From the NCBI GenBank assembly GCA_016194905.1, contig JACQAP010000017.1, positions 89,249 through 153,248 on the forward strand: a DNA stretch of 64,000 nt. Reading direction: 5' to 3'. The translations under genes and the position numbers were made by a program. Source of the DNA: Betaproteobacteria bacterium (lineage in GTDB: Bacteria; Pseudomonadota; Gammaproteobacteria; Burkholderiales; JACQAP01). The notes beneath the pieces were generated by a model that worked only from the letters and a program-made list of their open reading frames with translations, did no database searches and was not told the origin of the DNA. This document shows positions 18,294 through 28,202 of this stretch, one piece after another; position 1 is the stretch's first letter; every line of letters begins with the position of its first letter.

Positions 18294-19103
18294 ATGCCAC
18301 GCAACAAACCCGGCGTCCCTGCAACCGTGATGAGTCTGAAGAATAGCAAAGGCGTGAGGCGGACCGGAAAAAAAACGGCGAAGCTGTCTGTCCGCGCCCC
18401 CGAGGCGGTTCGAGCCAAGGCGAAGCGCGGCCTGTCCGGGACCGACAGGCGCATTTACGACTCGGTGTTCAACGCCGTCATGAGCCAGCGCCTGCCGCCC
18501 GGCACGAAACTCACCGAGTCGACTTTCTGCGAGCTGTTCAAGGTAAGCCGCACCATCGTGCGCAAGGCGCTGCAACGGCTCGCGCATGAACACATCATCG
18601 AGTTGCGCCCGAACCGCGGCGCCATTGTCGCACGTCCCACGCCGCAGGAAACGCGCGAGATCTTCATCGCGCGCCGCGCCGTCGAGGCGGCGATTGTGCC
18701 GCTGGCCGTGATGCGCGCCACGAGGCCGCAGATCGCCCGGTTGCGCCAGCTGGTGAAGGAGGAAGACGCCGCATTGCATCGCGGCGACCGCCCAGCCTGG
18801 ATCCGGCTGGGCGGCGAATTCCATATCATGCTCGCCGAGGCGGCAGCCAACAAAGTCCTGCTGCGCTACCTGACGGAGCTCGTGTCGCGTTGCTCGCTGA
18901 TCATTGCGCTCTACGAAAGTCCCGGCAGCATACCCTGCGCCAGCGAGGAACATAACGAGCTCATCGACCTGATAGTCGAAGGCGAGACACGCAAGGCGGC
19001 GGAGCGCATGGACCGGCATTTGCTCGCCATCGAGCGCAAGCTCAAGCTCAAAGACGACGATGAGAACATCGACCTGGCGAAAATCCTGGGCGTGACGGCA
19101 TGA
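18294..19103 (+). CDS. GntR family (FCD domain) transcriptional regulator of the purine cluster
   Basis: About 269 residues from the ATG at 18294; ATG 18330 (MSLKNSKGVRR) is also possible and neither has an ideal ribosome binding site. After a basic, low-complexity N-terminus the winged helix runs from RRIYDSVFNAV through GTKLTESTFCELFKVSRTIVRKAL, followed by an all-helical FCD ligand-binding domain with the usual metal-site histidines (GGEFHIML, EEHNELIDLI, RMDRHLLAIE). It is divergent from the uraH-xdh operon and its stop overlaps puuE, so control of purine breakdown in response to a pathway intermediate is the likely role. Confidence 0.9.
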   Translation: MPRNKPGVPATVMSLKNSKGVRRTGKKTAKLSVRAPEAVRAKAKRGLSGTDRRIYDSVFNAVMSQRLPPGTKLTESTFCELFKVSRTIVRKALQRLAHEHIIELRPNRGAIVARPTPQETREIFIARRAVEAAIVPLAVMRATRPQIARLRQLVKEEDAALHRGDRPAWIRLGGEFHIMLAEAAANKVLLRYLTELVSRCSLIIALYESPGSIPCASEEHNELIDLIVEGETRKAAERMDRHLLAIERKLKLKDDDENIDLAKILGVTA

Positions 19104-20035
19104 ACGCACCCGGCAGCTTTGACCCCGGCTATCCGCGCGACCTGATCGGTTACGGGCGCAATCCGCCGCATGCGAGATGGCCGGGCGAGGCGCGCGTCGC
19201 ACTGCAGTTCGTGCTCAACTATGAGGAGGGCGCGGAGAACAGCGTGCTGCACGGCGACCCGGCCTCGGAAACCTTCCTCTCGGAAATCGTCGGCGCGCAA
19301 CCCTTCGTGGGCGCACGGCACATGAGCATGGAGTCGCTTTACGAGTACGGCAGCCGCGCCGGGCTGTGGCGGCTGCTGCGGTTGTTCGAGCAGCGCCGGT
19401 TGCCGCTGACCGTATTTGCGGTGGGCATGGCGGTGGCGCGCAATCCGGAAGCGGTGGCCGCGATGGCCGCCCTCGGCCATGAAATTGCCAGCCATGGCTG
19501 GCGCTGGATCAACTATCACGGCGTGGACGAAAACACCGAACGCGAGCACGTCAGCCTGGCGGTCGAGGCGATCCGCCGCGTCGCCGGTGTCGCCCCGCTG
19601 GGCTGGTACACCGGGCGCACCAGCGAGAATACCCGGCGCCTTGTCGTGGAGCACGGCGGCTTCCTCTACGACGCGGATTCCTACAGCGACGACCTGCCCT
19701 ACTGGGAAATGGTCGGGGACAGGCCGGTCCTCATCGTGCCGTACGCGCTCGACACCAACGACATGCGCTTTGCCACGGCGCAGGGCTTCAACAGCGGCGA
19801 CCAGTTCTTCAGCTATCTGAAGGATGCGTTCGACGTGCTCTACGCGGAAGGGGAGTCGGCGCCGAAGATGCTGTCGATCGGCCTGCATTGCCGCCTCGCG
19901 GGCCGTCCCGCGCGCATCGCCGCGCTGGCGCGTTTCCTCGACCACGTGCAGAAGCACGACAGGGTCTGGATCTGCCGGCGCGTGGAAATCGCCCGCCACT
20001 GGGCCGAGCATCACCCTTATCTCGCGCCGGCGTGA
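19100..20035 (+). CDS. puuE: allantoinase PuuE (polysaccharide-deacetylase fold)
   Basis: 311 residues with the NodB-like deacetylase fold: RWPGEARVALQFVLNYEEG at the N-terminus, the GHEIASHGWRWINYHG motif in the middle and GLHCRLAGRPAR near the C-terminus. This is the PuuE type of allantoinase, unrelated to the metal-dependent AllB, and hydrolyses allantoin to allantoate in the cytoplasm. The ATG overlaps the GntR stop as ATGA and its own stop overlaps uraD as GTGA, so translation of the three is coupled. Confidence 0.95.
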   Translation: MNAPGSFDPGYPRDLIGYGRNPPHARWPGEARVALQFVLNYEEGAENSVLHGDPASETFLSEIVGAQPFVGARHMSMESLYEYGSRAGLWRLLRLFEQRRLPLTVFAVGMAVARNPEAVAAMAALGHEIASHGWRWINYHGVDENTEREHVSLAVEAIRRVAGVAPLGWYTGRTSENTRRLVVEHGGFLYDADSYSDDLPYWEMVGDRPVLIVPYALDTNDMRFATAQGFNSGDQFFSYLKDAFDVLYAEGESAPKMLSIGLHCRLAGRPARIAALARFLDHVQKHDRVWICRRVEIARHWAEHHPYLAPA

Positions 20036-20541
20036 CGATTTCGATCCATCAAATCGATGCGCTGGACCGCGAGGCATTCATTGAACAGCTCGGCGGCATC
20101 TACGAGCATTCGCCCTGGGTTGCGGAGCGGACATGGAAAGCGCGGCCGTTCCGGTCGCGCGACGCGCTGCACGCGGCGATGGAAGAAGTTGTCGCGGCCG
20201 CCGGCCACGAGGAGCAACTGGCATTGATTCGCGCGCATCCGGAACTCGCGGGCAGGCTTGCGGTGGCGGGGCAGCTGACCGGTGCGTCGCGCAGCGAGCA
20301 AGCCGGCGCCGGCCTCGATCGCTGCACGCCGGAAGAGTTCGCACGACTGCAGGCATTGAATGCCGCCTACCGGAAGAAATTCGAATTTCCGTTCATTGTC
20401 GCGGTACGCGGACTGACGCGCACGCAGATCATCGGCCAGCTGGAACAGCGGCTCGCGCATTCCGCGGAACAGGAATTCAGCGCTTGCCTGCTGGAAATCG
20501 GGCGCATCGCCGGGTTCCGGCTGCATGACCTGATCGGATAA
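20032..20541 (+). CDS. uraD: OHCU decarboxylase
   Basis: 169 residues with a GTG start at 20032 that overlaps the puuE stop (GTGA). The protein reads VTISIHQIDALDREAF at the start, then GGIYEHSPWVAERTW, a central HEEQLALIRAHPELAGRLA motif with the catalytic histidine region, and KKFEFPFIVAVRGL, all typical of 2-oxo-4-hydroxy-4-carboxy-5-ureidoimidazoline decarboxylase. It makes S-allantoin from the UraH product, which PuuE then hydrolyses. Cytoplasmic. Confidence 0.95.
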   Translation: MTISIHQIDALDREAFIEQLGGIYEHSPWVAERTWKARPFRSRDALHAAMEEVVAAAGHEEQLALIRAHPELAGRLAVAGQLTGASRSEQAGAGLDRCTPEEFARLQALNAAYRKKFEFPFIVAVRGLTRTQIIGQLEQRLAHSAEQEFSACLLEIGRIAGFRLHDLIG

Positions 20542-20565
20542 GCGGGAGCTGGCAAGGAGCGGCCC

Positions 20566-21585
20566 ATGACAGACAAACAAATGAATCCGGACGCACCGGA
20601 CTTCGTGCGCCGATGCGTGAACCTGGCCGATCCACGCATCGGCGCCAGGGCGCTTTCGGCAAGCGACGAATTCTTCGCGCCGAAGGATCGCATGCTGGCA
20701 CGTGCCGCCGCGGTGTTCGTCGCCGGCAAATACGACGAGAACGGCAAGTGGATGGACGGGTGGGAGACCCGCCGCCGGCGGGGTCCCGGCCACGACTTCT
20801 GCGTGATCCGCCTGGGCCTGCCGGGAGCGATACGCGGTTTCGACATCGACACCAGCCATTTCACCGGCAACTATCCGCCCGCTGCTTCGATCGAAGCGTG
20901 CCTGTCGGAGGGCGACCCCGGCGCGGATGCCGAATGGGTCGAACTGCTTGCGCCGCTCAAACTCGCCGGCAACACGCATCACTATCCGGCGATAGCCGAC
21001 CCGCGGATATGGAGCCACGTGCGGCTCAACATTTATCCCGACGGCGGCATTGCCCGGCTGCGCGTGTATGGAGAGGTCGCGCGCGACTGGTCGCAGCGCG
21101 GCGGCGACACGCTCTACGACCTCGCCGCCGTCGAAAACGGCGGCCGTCCGGTGGCGTGGAACGACGCGCATTTCGGCAATCCGATCAATCTGCTGGCGCC
21201 CGGGCGTGGCGAGAACATGGGCGACGGCTGGGAAACGCGCCGCCGGCGCGAACCGGGCAACGACTGGAGCGTGATCGCGCTGGGCTGGCCCGGAATCATC
21301 CGCAGGATCGAAGTCGATACCGCGCATTTCAAGGGCAACTATCCCGATCGTTGCTCGCTGCAGGCCACCAACGCGAAGAACGTGCCTGACGAGGCGCTGG
21401 TGACGCAAAGCATGTTCTGGCCGGTGCTGCTGCCCGAACAGCCACTGTCGATGGACGCGGTGCACGTATTCGCGGAGCAGATCAGCGGCCTCGGCGCGAT
21501 CACGCACGTGCGCTTCAACATCATTCCCGACGGCGGCGTGAGCCGGCTGCGCCTGTGGGGCCAGGTCTCTGCGGGGCGGCGATGA
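20566..21585 (+). CDS. alc: allantoicase
   Basis: 339 residues with the duplicated allantoicase domain: [23 protein letters not shown] in the first half and the matching [23 protein letters not shown] in the second, each followed by a D-T-x-HF-x-GNYP motif and an N-I-Y/I-PDGG segment. It hydrolyses allantoate to ureidoglycolate plus urea. It starts 24 bp after uraD and overlaps allA by ATGA. The use of allantoicase rather than allantoate amidohydrolase means urea, not ammonia, is released at this step. Confidence 0.96.
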   Translation: MTDKQMNPDAPDFVRRCVNLADPRIGARALSASDEFFAPKDRMLARAAAVFVAGKYDENGKWMDGWETRRRRGPGHDFCVIRLGLPGAIRGFDIDTSHFTGNYPPAASIEACLSEGDPGADAEWVELLAPLKLAGNTHHYPAIADPRIWSHVRLNIYPDGGIARLRVYGEVARDWSQRGGDTLYDLAAVENGGRPVAWNDAHFGNPINLLAPGRGENMGDGWETRRRREPGNDWSVIALGWPGIIRRIEVDTAHFKGNYPDRCSLQATNAKNVPDEALVTQSMFWPVLLPEQPLSMDAVHVFAEQISGLGAITHVRFNIIPDGGVSRLRLWGQVSAGRR

Positions 21586-22091
21586 GCGCGGCGCAGGTAC
21601 TGGAGGTGCGGCCGCTTACGCGCGCGGGGTTTGCGCGCTTCGGCGACGTGATCGAGACCGATGGCTCGCGCTCCTTCGCCATCAATGACGGCACGGCAAT
21701 GCGCTTCAACGACCTCGCGCAGATCGATGTGTCGATGCAGGGCGGCCGCACGGCGCTCAGCGTGTTCCGCGGCCAGCCGGTGCGTTTTCCGTTGCAGTTG
21801 TCCGAAGTCGAGCGCCACCCGCTGGGTAGCCAGGCCTTCGTGCCGGTGGGCGTGATTCCTTTTCTGATCGTGGTGGCGGCCGACGGCACGGACGGACGGC
21901 CCGGCGAGCCATTCGCCTTTCTGAGCAATGGCCGCCAGGGCGTGAACTACGCCCGCGGCGTCTGGCACCATCCGTTGCTCTCGCTCGGCGGCGTCAGCGA
22001 TTTTCTGGTCGTCGAGCGCGCCGGTCCCAGCGAAAACTGCGATGTAGCCGCGCTACCCGGACGCTATCTGATCGAATCGGTCGTTTTCTGA
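21582..22091 (+). CDS. allA: ureidoglycolate lyase
   Basis: 169 residues from the ATG at 21582, overlapping the allantoicase stop. It starts [21 protein letters not shown], with the cupin-like core [17 protein letters not shown] and the active-site segment [17 protein letters not shown], which is diagnostic for AllA. It splits ureidoglycolate into glyoxylate and urea, the last step of the pathway encoded here. A strong terminator follows at 22254. A longer, more divergent AllA relative is encoded at 30797-31453. Confidence 0.95.
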   Translation: MSAAQVLEVRPLTRAGFARFGDVIETDGSRSFAINDGTAMRFNDLAQIDVSMQGGRTALSVFRGQPVRFPLQLSEVERHPLGSQAFVPVGVIPFLIVVAADGTDGRPGEPFAFLSNGRQGVNYARGVWHHPLLSLGGVSDFLVVERAGPSENCDVAALPGRYLIESVVF

Positions 22092-22113
22092 CGGCCGGCC
22101 GGGGCCGGGAAAG

Positions 22114-22121
22114 TGTATACA
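22114..22121. promoter_or_regulatory. second TGTATACA palindrome
   Basis: The same octamer as at 18115-18122 lies 22 bp after the allA stop and 371 bp before the tsx-like gene. A Rho-independent terminator at 22254-22288 separates it from the tsx-like start, so it may act on a promoter for a short transcript or on a long, attenuated leader. The assignment to the GntR regulator is inferred. Confidence 0.4.
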
Positions 22122-22253
22122 GTCTTTTTCCGGGAATGCGTATTCCGCTGCGCATTTCCGGTCGCCGGCGTGCTCCGCACCTGCCTCGTTTCCATCCGCC
22201 AACAATCCCCGCATTGCACCATTCGTGAACACGCGTGCTCCGCGCAGGCTTCA

Positions 22254-22288
22254 TTTTGAAGCGTGGATGCTGCTTCAAAATTTTTTTT
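22254..22288 (+). terminator. Rho-independent terminator of the puuE-uraD-alc-allA operon
   Basis: TTTTGAAGC (22254-22262) pairs perfectly with GCTTCAAAA (22272-22280) around a 9-base loop, and eight T follow at 22281-22288. This ends the GntR-puuE-uraD-alc-allA transcript. Confidence 0.85.
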
Positions 22289-22491
22289 AAGTCCATGTTT
22301 TGACTGTCTGCCCGCACTCGCGGTGCGGTTTGCCGACCGGTGGCATAGGGTTTGCAGAGTATCCACGCAGTGCATTTTATTGGATGCAATCGCGCGTTCC
22401 GATGGGGTGCTTGCGCGTTGCCGGATAGATCGGAATGCAGATCTTCCCGGCAGCGGTTCATGGGCTCGAAGACTTCAAGGGAGTTTGCAAA

Positions 22492-23355
22492 ATGAGCGGG
22501 ATAAATCGAAAGGTGGCGACGGCACTTGTGGCCGGCGCTGTGGCATTGGGAACCGTGCTTGGCGCGGGCATGACATCCGCCGTCGCGGCGGAATGGAGCG
22601 ATACCTCGATCGGCTACCGGTACGGCACCAAGTTCCGCGAACCGTTCAACAACGAGGACATCAGCAAGAGCATCATCGATTTGCAGCACGTGAGCGGCTA
22701 CAAGTACGGTGTGAATTTCTTCAATGTCGACTTCCTGATGTCGGACAGCAACGATCCGGGCGCGAACAGCACGGGAGCGCAGGAGGCGTACCTGGTCTAC
22801 CGCAATACCGTCGACCTCGCCAAGGTCACGGGCGGTGACTACAAATTCGGGATCGTGCGCGACATCGGCGGCACATTCGGCTTCGACTGGAACACGAAGA
22901 ACGATGTCGGTTACTCCTCCAAGAAGCGAATGCTCGTGATCGGTCCGACCGTCATGATGGATGTTCCCGGCTTCCTGAACGTCAGCGTGCTGGCACTCTG
23001 GGAGAGCAACGCGCCGGTCGGCATCACCAGCCGCTACGACTACGACACGCATGCGATGCTGGATCTCGCCTGGGGCATTCCCATCGGTTCCTCGCCATTC
23101 CGTTTCCAGGGCTACTTCGACGTCATCGCCCCCAAGGGCAAGGATGAGTTCGGCGGAGACACCAAGACAGAAATCCATTTCGACGGCGCAATCATGCTGG
23201 ACGTGGGACGTATCGCGGGTGGCCCCAAGGATATGTTCAAGGTGGGCCTCGAATACGAATACTGGGAGAACAAGTTCGGTAATGACCACAACGGTCCGGC
23301 CGGCGACGGCGCCTTCGCCAAGACCCCGATGATCCGCGCCGAATATCACTTCTAG
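22492..23355 (+). CDS. Tsx-like outer-membrane nucleoside channel
   Basis: 287 residues from the ATG at 22492 with AAGGGAG upstream. A signal peptide ends at SAVAA-EW (about residue 33). The mature part begins WSDTSIGYRYGTKFREPFNNEDI, which is the start of the Tsx/OmpK-type nucleoside-specific channel family, continues as alternating beta strands and ends in the outer-membrane type C-terminus RAEYHF. It should let nucleosides cross the outer membrane to the BMP binding protein encoded 132 bp downstream. This pairing supports nucleosides as the substrate of the whole import system. Confidence 0.87.
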   Translation: MSGINRKVATALVAGAVALGTVLGAGMTSAVAAEWSDTSIGYRYGTKFREPFNNEDISKSIIDLQHVSGYKYGVNFFNVDFLMSDSNDPGANSTGAQEAYLVYRNTVDLAKVTGGDYKFGIVRDIGGTFGFDWNTKNDVGYSSKKRMLVIGPTVMMDVPGFLNVSVLALWESNAPVGITSRYDYDTHAMLDLAWGIPIGSSPFRFQGYFDVIAPKGKDEFGGDTKTEIHFDGAIMLDVGRIAGGPKDMFKVGLEYEYWENKFGNDHNGPAGDGAFAKTPMIRAEYHF

Positions 23356-23390
23356 GCCGGCGGATCCTGCGCGGCAACGGCGGGTACATT

Positions 23391-23430
23391 CCGTCACGCG
23401 GCGGCAAGATGCCGCCGCGTGACGGTTTCG
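23391..23430 (+). terminator. Rho-independent terminator after the tsx-like gene
   Basis: CCGTCACGCGGCGGC (23391-23405) pairs perfectly with GCCGCCGCGTGACGG (23411-23425) around AAGAT, followed by TTTCGTT. The 15-bp stem separates the porin from the BMP binding protein gene, either as a full stop or as a differential-expression element. Confidence 0.8.
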
Positions 23431-23487
23431 TTGATATAAGCTTATGGCAGGTTGTTCATGCATGTTGGAAACATCAAGGAGGAAGTC

Positions 23488-24573
23488 ATGAAAAGATTCG
23501 GTTCCCGTCTGGCCGCATCGCTGCTGGGCGCAGTCCTGGCGCTGGGCGCGGCGGGTGGCGTCATCGCCGCCGAGCCGCTCAAGGTCGGGTTCGTCTATGT
23601 CGGGCCGGTGGGGGACGCGGGCTGGACTTATGCGCACGACCAGGGCCGCCTGATGCTGGAGAAGGAGCTGGCCGGCAAGGTGAAAACGACTTTCGTCGAG
23701 AACGTGCCGGAAGGCGCCGACGCGGAGCGAGTCATCCGCCAGCTCGTCACCGACGGCAACAAAGTGATCTTCACCACCTCGTTCGGTTACATGAACGCAA
23801 CCGTGAAGGTCGCGCAAAGCTTTCCGGATGTGATTTTCGAGCACGCCACCGGCTACAAGACGTCGAAAAACCTCGGTGTCTACGAAGCCCGGTTCTACGA
23901 AGGAGCGTATCTGCTCGGCATCCTGGCCGGCAAGATGACCAAGTCCGACACGCTGGGCTTCGTCGGCTCTTTCCCGATCCCGGAAGTGATCCGCAACATC
24001 AATGCATTCACGCTCGGTGCGCAGAGCGTCAACCCGAAAATAAAGACCAAGGTGATCTGGGTCAACACCTGGTATGACCCGGCCAAGGAACGCCAGGCCG
24101 CGGAGACGCTGGTCGCGCAGGGCGCGGACGTGATGTGCCAGAACACCGACTCGCCTGCGGTGCTGCAGGTGGCGCAGGAAAAAGGCGTCTATGCCTTCGG
24201 CTGGGATTCGGACATGACCAAGTTCGCGCCCAAGGCGCATCTGTCGGCGAACACCAACAACTGGGGCGTGTACTACGTCGCGGCGGTGAAATCCATTCTG
24301 GCGGGAACCTGGAAGCCGGACGTCGTGAAGTGGGGCTTGAAGGAGAACCTGGTGGTGATGTCGCCGGTGAATGCGGCAGTCCCGGCCGATGGCAAGAAAG
24401 CCTTCGAGGACAAGCAGAAGGCGATCAAGGAAGGCAAGTTCCAACCGTTCCAGGGACCGGTCAAGGATCAGTCGGGTGCGATCAAAGTGGCCGCAGGCAA
24501 GGTCATGCCGATCGAGGAATTGATGGGCTTCAACTGGTACGTGGAGGGTGTCGAAGGCTCGATTCCGAAGTAA
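23488..24573 (+). CDS. BMP family ABC transporter substrate-binding protein
   Basis: 361 residues from the ATG at 23488, preceded by a full AAGGAGG. A signal peptide ends at GGVIAA-EPLK and there is no lipobox cysteine, so it is a free periplasmic protein. KVGFVYVGPVGDAGWTYAHDQGR is the family N-terminal motif, followed by TTSFGYMNATVKVAQSFPDV and GFVGSFPIPEVIRNINAF. BMP proteins bind purine nucleosides or related compounds. The cognate ATPase and permeases are probably those at 10333-13911, encoded about 10 kb away on the opposite strand. Confidence 0.92.
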   Translation: MKRFGSRLAASLLGAVLALGAAGGVIAAEPLKVGFVYVGPVGDAGWTYAHDQGRLMLEKELAGKVKTTFVENVPEGADAERVIRQLVTDGNKVIFTTSFGYMNATVKVAQSFPDVIFEHATGYKTSKNLGVYEARFYEGAYLLGILAGKMTKSDTLGFVGSFPIPEVIRNINAFTLGAQSVNPKIKTKVIWVNTWYDPAKERQAAETLVAQGADVMCQNTDSPAVLQVAQEKGVYAFGWDSDMTKFAPKAHLSANTNNWGVYYVAAVKSILAGTWKPDVVKWGLKENLVVMSPVNAAVPADGKKAFEDKQKAIKEGKFQPFQGPVKDQSGAIKVAAGKVMPIEELMGFNWYVEGVEGSIPK

Positions 24574-24594
24574 GCTATTGCGCATCTGTCATGA

Positions 24595-25671
<1,077 letters not shown>

Positions 25672-25688
25672 CGCGGCATCGCTTCGGC

Positions 25689-26723
25689 ATGGGCATCATC
25701 GAACAACCCGACGACCGCACGCTGCTGGATGACTGGCATCCCGTCGCGGGTTCGTCTTCGCTCGTTGCCGGCAAACTCCTCGCGGTGCGTCTTCTCGGAC
25801 GGGAAGTGGTGCTGTGGCGGGATCCAATGAACGATGTGCATGCGTGGGAAGACCGCTGCCCGCATCGCGGCACGCGGTTGTCGATCGGGCACGTCGAAGG
25901 CGCCGAAGTCGTGTGCGCGTATCACGGCTGGCATTACGGCACGGACGCGCGCTGCACTCGCGTTCCCGCGTTGCCCGAGTTGTCGGGCAAGACGCAAGCG
26001 AAGGTGATGGCCTACCGCGCCGAAGAAAAATACGGCCTGGTCTGGGTCTGCATCGGCGAGCCCGTCGCAAAGGTGTTGCCGTTCCCGGAATATGCCGACC
26101 CGAATCTGCGCAAGGTGCTGTGCGGCCCGTATGACGTGGCCACCAGCGGCCCGCGCATCGTCGAGAATTTTCTCGACATGGCGCATTTCGCGATGGTCCA
26201 TACCGGCATTCTCGGCGACCCGGGCCGGACCGAGGTGCGCGACTACGATGTCGCCGAATTCGACGACGGGCAGGGCGGCAAGGGCATTCTGGCGACGCAT
26301 TGCCATGCGTGGCAGCCGCAGACCAACAGCCTTGCGCACGGCGGCAGCGAAGTGGAGTACACCTATCGCGTGGTGCGGCCGCTGACGGCCATCCTGACAA
26401 AACTGCCGCAGGCGCAGTCGGATTTCCGCGAAGCCATCAGCCTGCATGTGCAGCCTGTAGAAGAAGAACTGAGCCGCGTCTGGATCATTCTCGCGCTGAC
26501 CAACTTCGTGCAATCCGAGGACGAACTGCGCGCTTTTCAGGACCGCATCTTCCTGCAGGACAAGCCGATCCTGGAAAACCAGGTGCCGAAGAAACTGCCG
26601 CTGGATCCGGGGGCGGAAATGCCGGTGCGCTGCGATCGCATGTCGCTCGCGTATCGGCGTTACCTGCGCGACAAGGCGCTGCGTTACGGCGTCCTGACGG
26701 CCGCAGCGCCAGTGCACGCCTGA
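25689..26723 (+). CDS. Rieske non-haem iron oxygenase, alpha-subunit type, unknown purine-related substrate
   Basis: 344 residues. The Rieske 2Fe-2S site is C57-x-H59 and C76-x2-H79 (RCPHRGTRLSIG, CAYHGWHYG); the mononuclear iron site is N160-x2-D163-x2-H166-x4-H171 (ENFLDMAHFAMVHTG). The layout and length resemble single-component oxygenases that hydroxylate or N-demethylate, including the methylxanthine demethylases NdmA/NdmB, but no specific match can be claimed. It lies 17 bp after the adenine deaminase gene and 34 bp before 8-oxoguanine deaminase, so a purine substrate is likely. No ferredoxin or reductase partner gene is nearby. Confidence 0.85.
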   Translation: MGIIEQPDDRTLLDDWHPVAGSSSLVAGKLLAVRLLGREVVLWRDPMNDVHAWEDRCPHRGTRLSIGHVEGAEVVCAYHGWHYGTDARCTRVPALPELSGKTQAKVMAYRAEEKYGLVWVCIGEPVAKVLPFPEYADPNLRKVLCGPYDVATSGPRIVENFLDMAHFAMVHTGILGDPGRTEVRDYDVAEFDDGQGGKGILATHCHAWQPQTNSLAHGGSEVEYTYRVVRPLTAILTKLPQAQSDFREAISLHVQPVEEELSRVWIILALTNFVQSEDELRAFQDRIFLQDKPILENQVPKKLPLDPGAEMPVRCDRMSLAYRRYLRDKALRYGVLTAAAPVHA

Positions 26724-26757
26724 GTCGCCCGACGCGGCACGTCCTCCCGAATTCGAG

Positions 26758-28200
26758 ATGTCGACACCGGCTCCTGCAAATACGCTGCTGACCGACACCC
26801 TCCTCATCTGCGGCGCTGAAGTCGTCGTGACCATGGACGCAATGCGCCGCGAAATTCGTGGCGCAAGCGTCTTCATCCGCGGCGATGCAATCGAAACGGT
26901 CGGCAGTGATGCCGACGTTGCCGCCTGGATCGCCGCCGATCCGGTTGCGCTTACGCCTGCCAGGACCATCAGCGCGCGCGGCTGTGTGGTCCTGCCCGGC
27001 CTGGTGAACTGTCATCATCACCTCTACCAGTCGTTGACCCGCAGTGTCGGCACCGGCCGCGGACTGGCGTTGTTCGACTGGCTGAAGAGGCTCTATCCGG
27101 TGTGGGCGGAACTGACTCCCGACGCGGTCTATGTCAGCGCCAAACTCGCGCTGTGCGAGCTGGTGCTGAGCGGTGCGACCACGGTGGCGGATCATCTTTA
27201 CCTGTTTCCGAACGGTGCGCGTCTCGACGACGAGATCCGTGCTGCGGCCGAAATCGGCGTGCGCTTCCATCCGACCCGCGGCAGCATGAGCCTGGGGGAG
27301 GGCCGCGGCGGCCTGCCGCCGGACCGCATCGTCGAGGACGAGCGGGCGATCCTTGCCGACAGCCGGCGCGTGATCGAAACCTTCCACGATCCCGGCCCGC
27401 GCTCGATGCTGCGCATCGGCCTGGCGCCGTGCTCGCCGTTCAGCGTCAGCCCGGAACTCATGATCGACAGCGCGCGGCTGGCGCGCAGTCACGAGCGCGT
27501 CGGCCTGCACACCCACCTCGCGGAGACGCTGGACGAGAATCGCTACTGCGCGGAAATGTTCGGCAAGCGGCCGCTCGAGTACGTCGAATCGCTGGACTGG
27601 CATGGCGACGAAGTGTGGTTCGCGCACATGGTGCATCCCGACCGCGACGAAATTGCGCGGCTGGTGCAGAGCCACAGCGGTGTCTGTCATTGTCCGAGCA
27701 GCAACATGATCCTCGCGTCCGGCATCGCGCCGGTGCGGGACATGCTCGATCGCGGCGTAAAAGTGGCGCTCGGCGTGGACGGTTCGGCCAGCAACGACGG
27801 CAATCACATGCTCGGCGAAGCGCGCCAGGCGATGCTGCTGCAACGGGTCGGCTGGCCCGGGTTCGAATCGCGCGGGGACCGCATGTCAGCGCGCGAGGCG
27901 CTGGAACTGGCAACGTTGGGCGGCGCGAAAGTCCTGCAACGCAGCGACATCGGCAGCCTCGAACCGGGTAACGCGGCGGACGTGGTGGCATTCCGCGTGG
28001 ACGACCTTGGCCATGCCGGCGCGCTCGGCGATCCGGTTGCAGCGTTGGTGACCTGCGCGCCGCAACGCGCCTGGCTGTCTGTGATCAACGGCCGCGTCGT
28101 GGTCGAAGACGGGACGCTCCGCGGCATCGACCTCGGTCCGCTGGTCGAGCGCCACAACCGGATCAGCCGCGGCATGCTCGAGCGCGCCGGGCTGGCCTGA
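26758..28200 (+). CDS. 8-oxoguanine deaminase-type amidohydrolase
   Basis: 480 residues of the TrzA/AtzB/SsnA amidohydrolase branch. Metal ligands are in GLVNCHHHLYQSL (about H86 and H88), then HTHLAETLDEN, WFAHMVHPD, and LGVDGSASNDGNHML. These strings fit the Pseudomonas PA0142-type enzymes known to deaminate 8-oxoguanine to urate, and older annotations call the family hydroxydechloroatrazine ethylaminohydrolase. The setting among purine genes supports 8-oxoguanine or a related purine. Its product, urate, would enter the pathway at PuuD. Two bases separate it from the next gene. Confidence 0.85.
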   Translation: MSTPAPANTLLTDTLLICGAEVVVTMDAMRREIRGASVFIRGDAIETVGSDADVAAWIAADPVALTPARTISARGCVVLPGLVNCHHHLYQSLTRSVGTGRGLALFDWLKRLYPVWAELTPDAVYVSAKLALCELVLSGATTVADHLYLFPNGARLDDEIRAAAEIGVRFHPTRGSMSLGEGRGGLPPDRIVEDERAILADSRRVIETFHDPGPRSMLRIGLAPCSPFSVSPELMIDSARLARSHERVGLHTHLAETLDENRYCAEMFGKRPLEYVESLDWHGDEVWFAHMVHPDRDEIARLVQSHSGVCHCPSSNMILASGIAPVRDMLDRGVKVALGVDGSASNDGNHMLGEARQAMLLQRVGWPGFESRGDRMSAREALELATLGGAKVLQRSDIGSLEPGNAADVVAFRVDDLGHAGALGDPVAALVTCAPQRAWLSVINGRVVVEDGTLRGIDLGPLVERHNRISRGMLERAGLA

Positions 28201-28202
28201 AT

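Noticed and set aside
21994..24585. An 863-codon open frame on the minus strand
   Set aside because: It runs antisense through tsx, the BMP gene and two terminators. Its residue pattern (many His, Arg, Asp) is the usual shadow of high-GC coding DNA.
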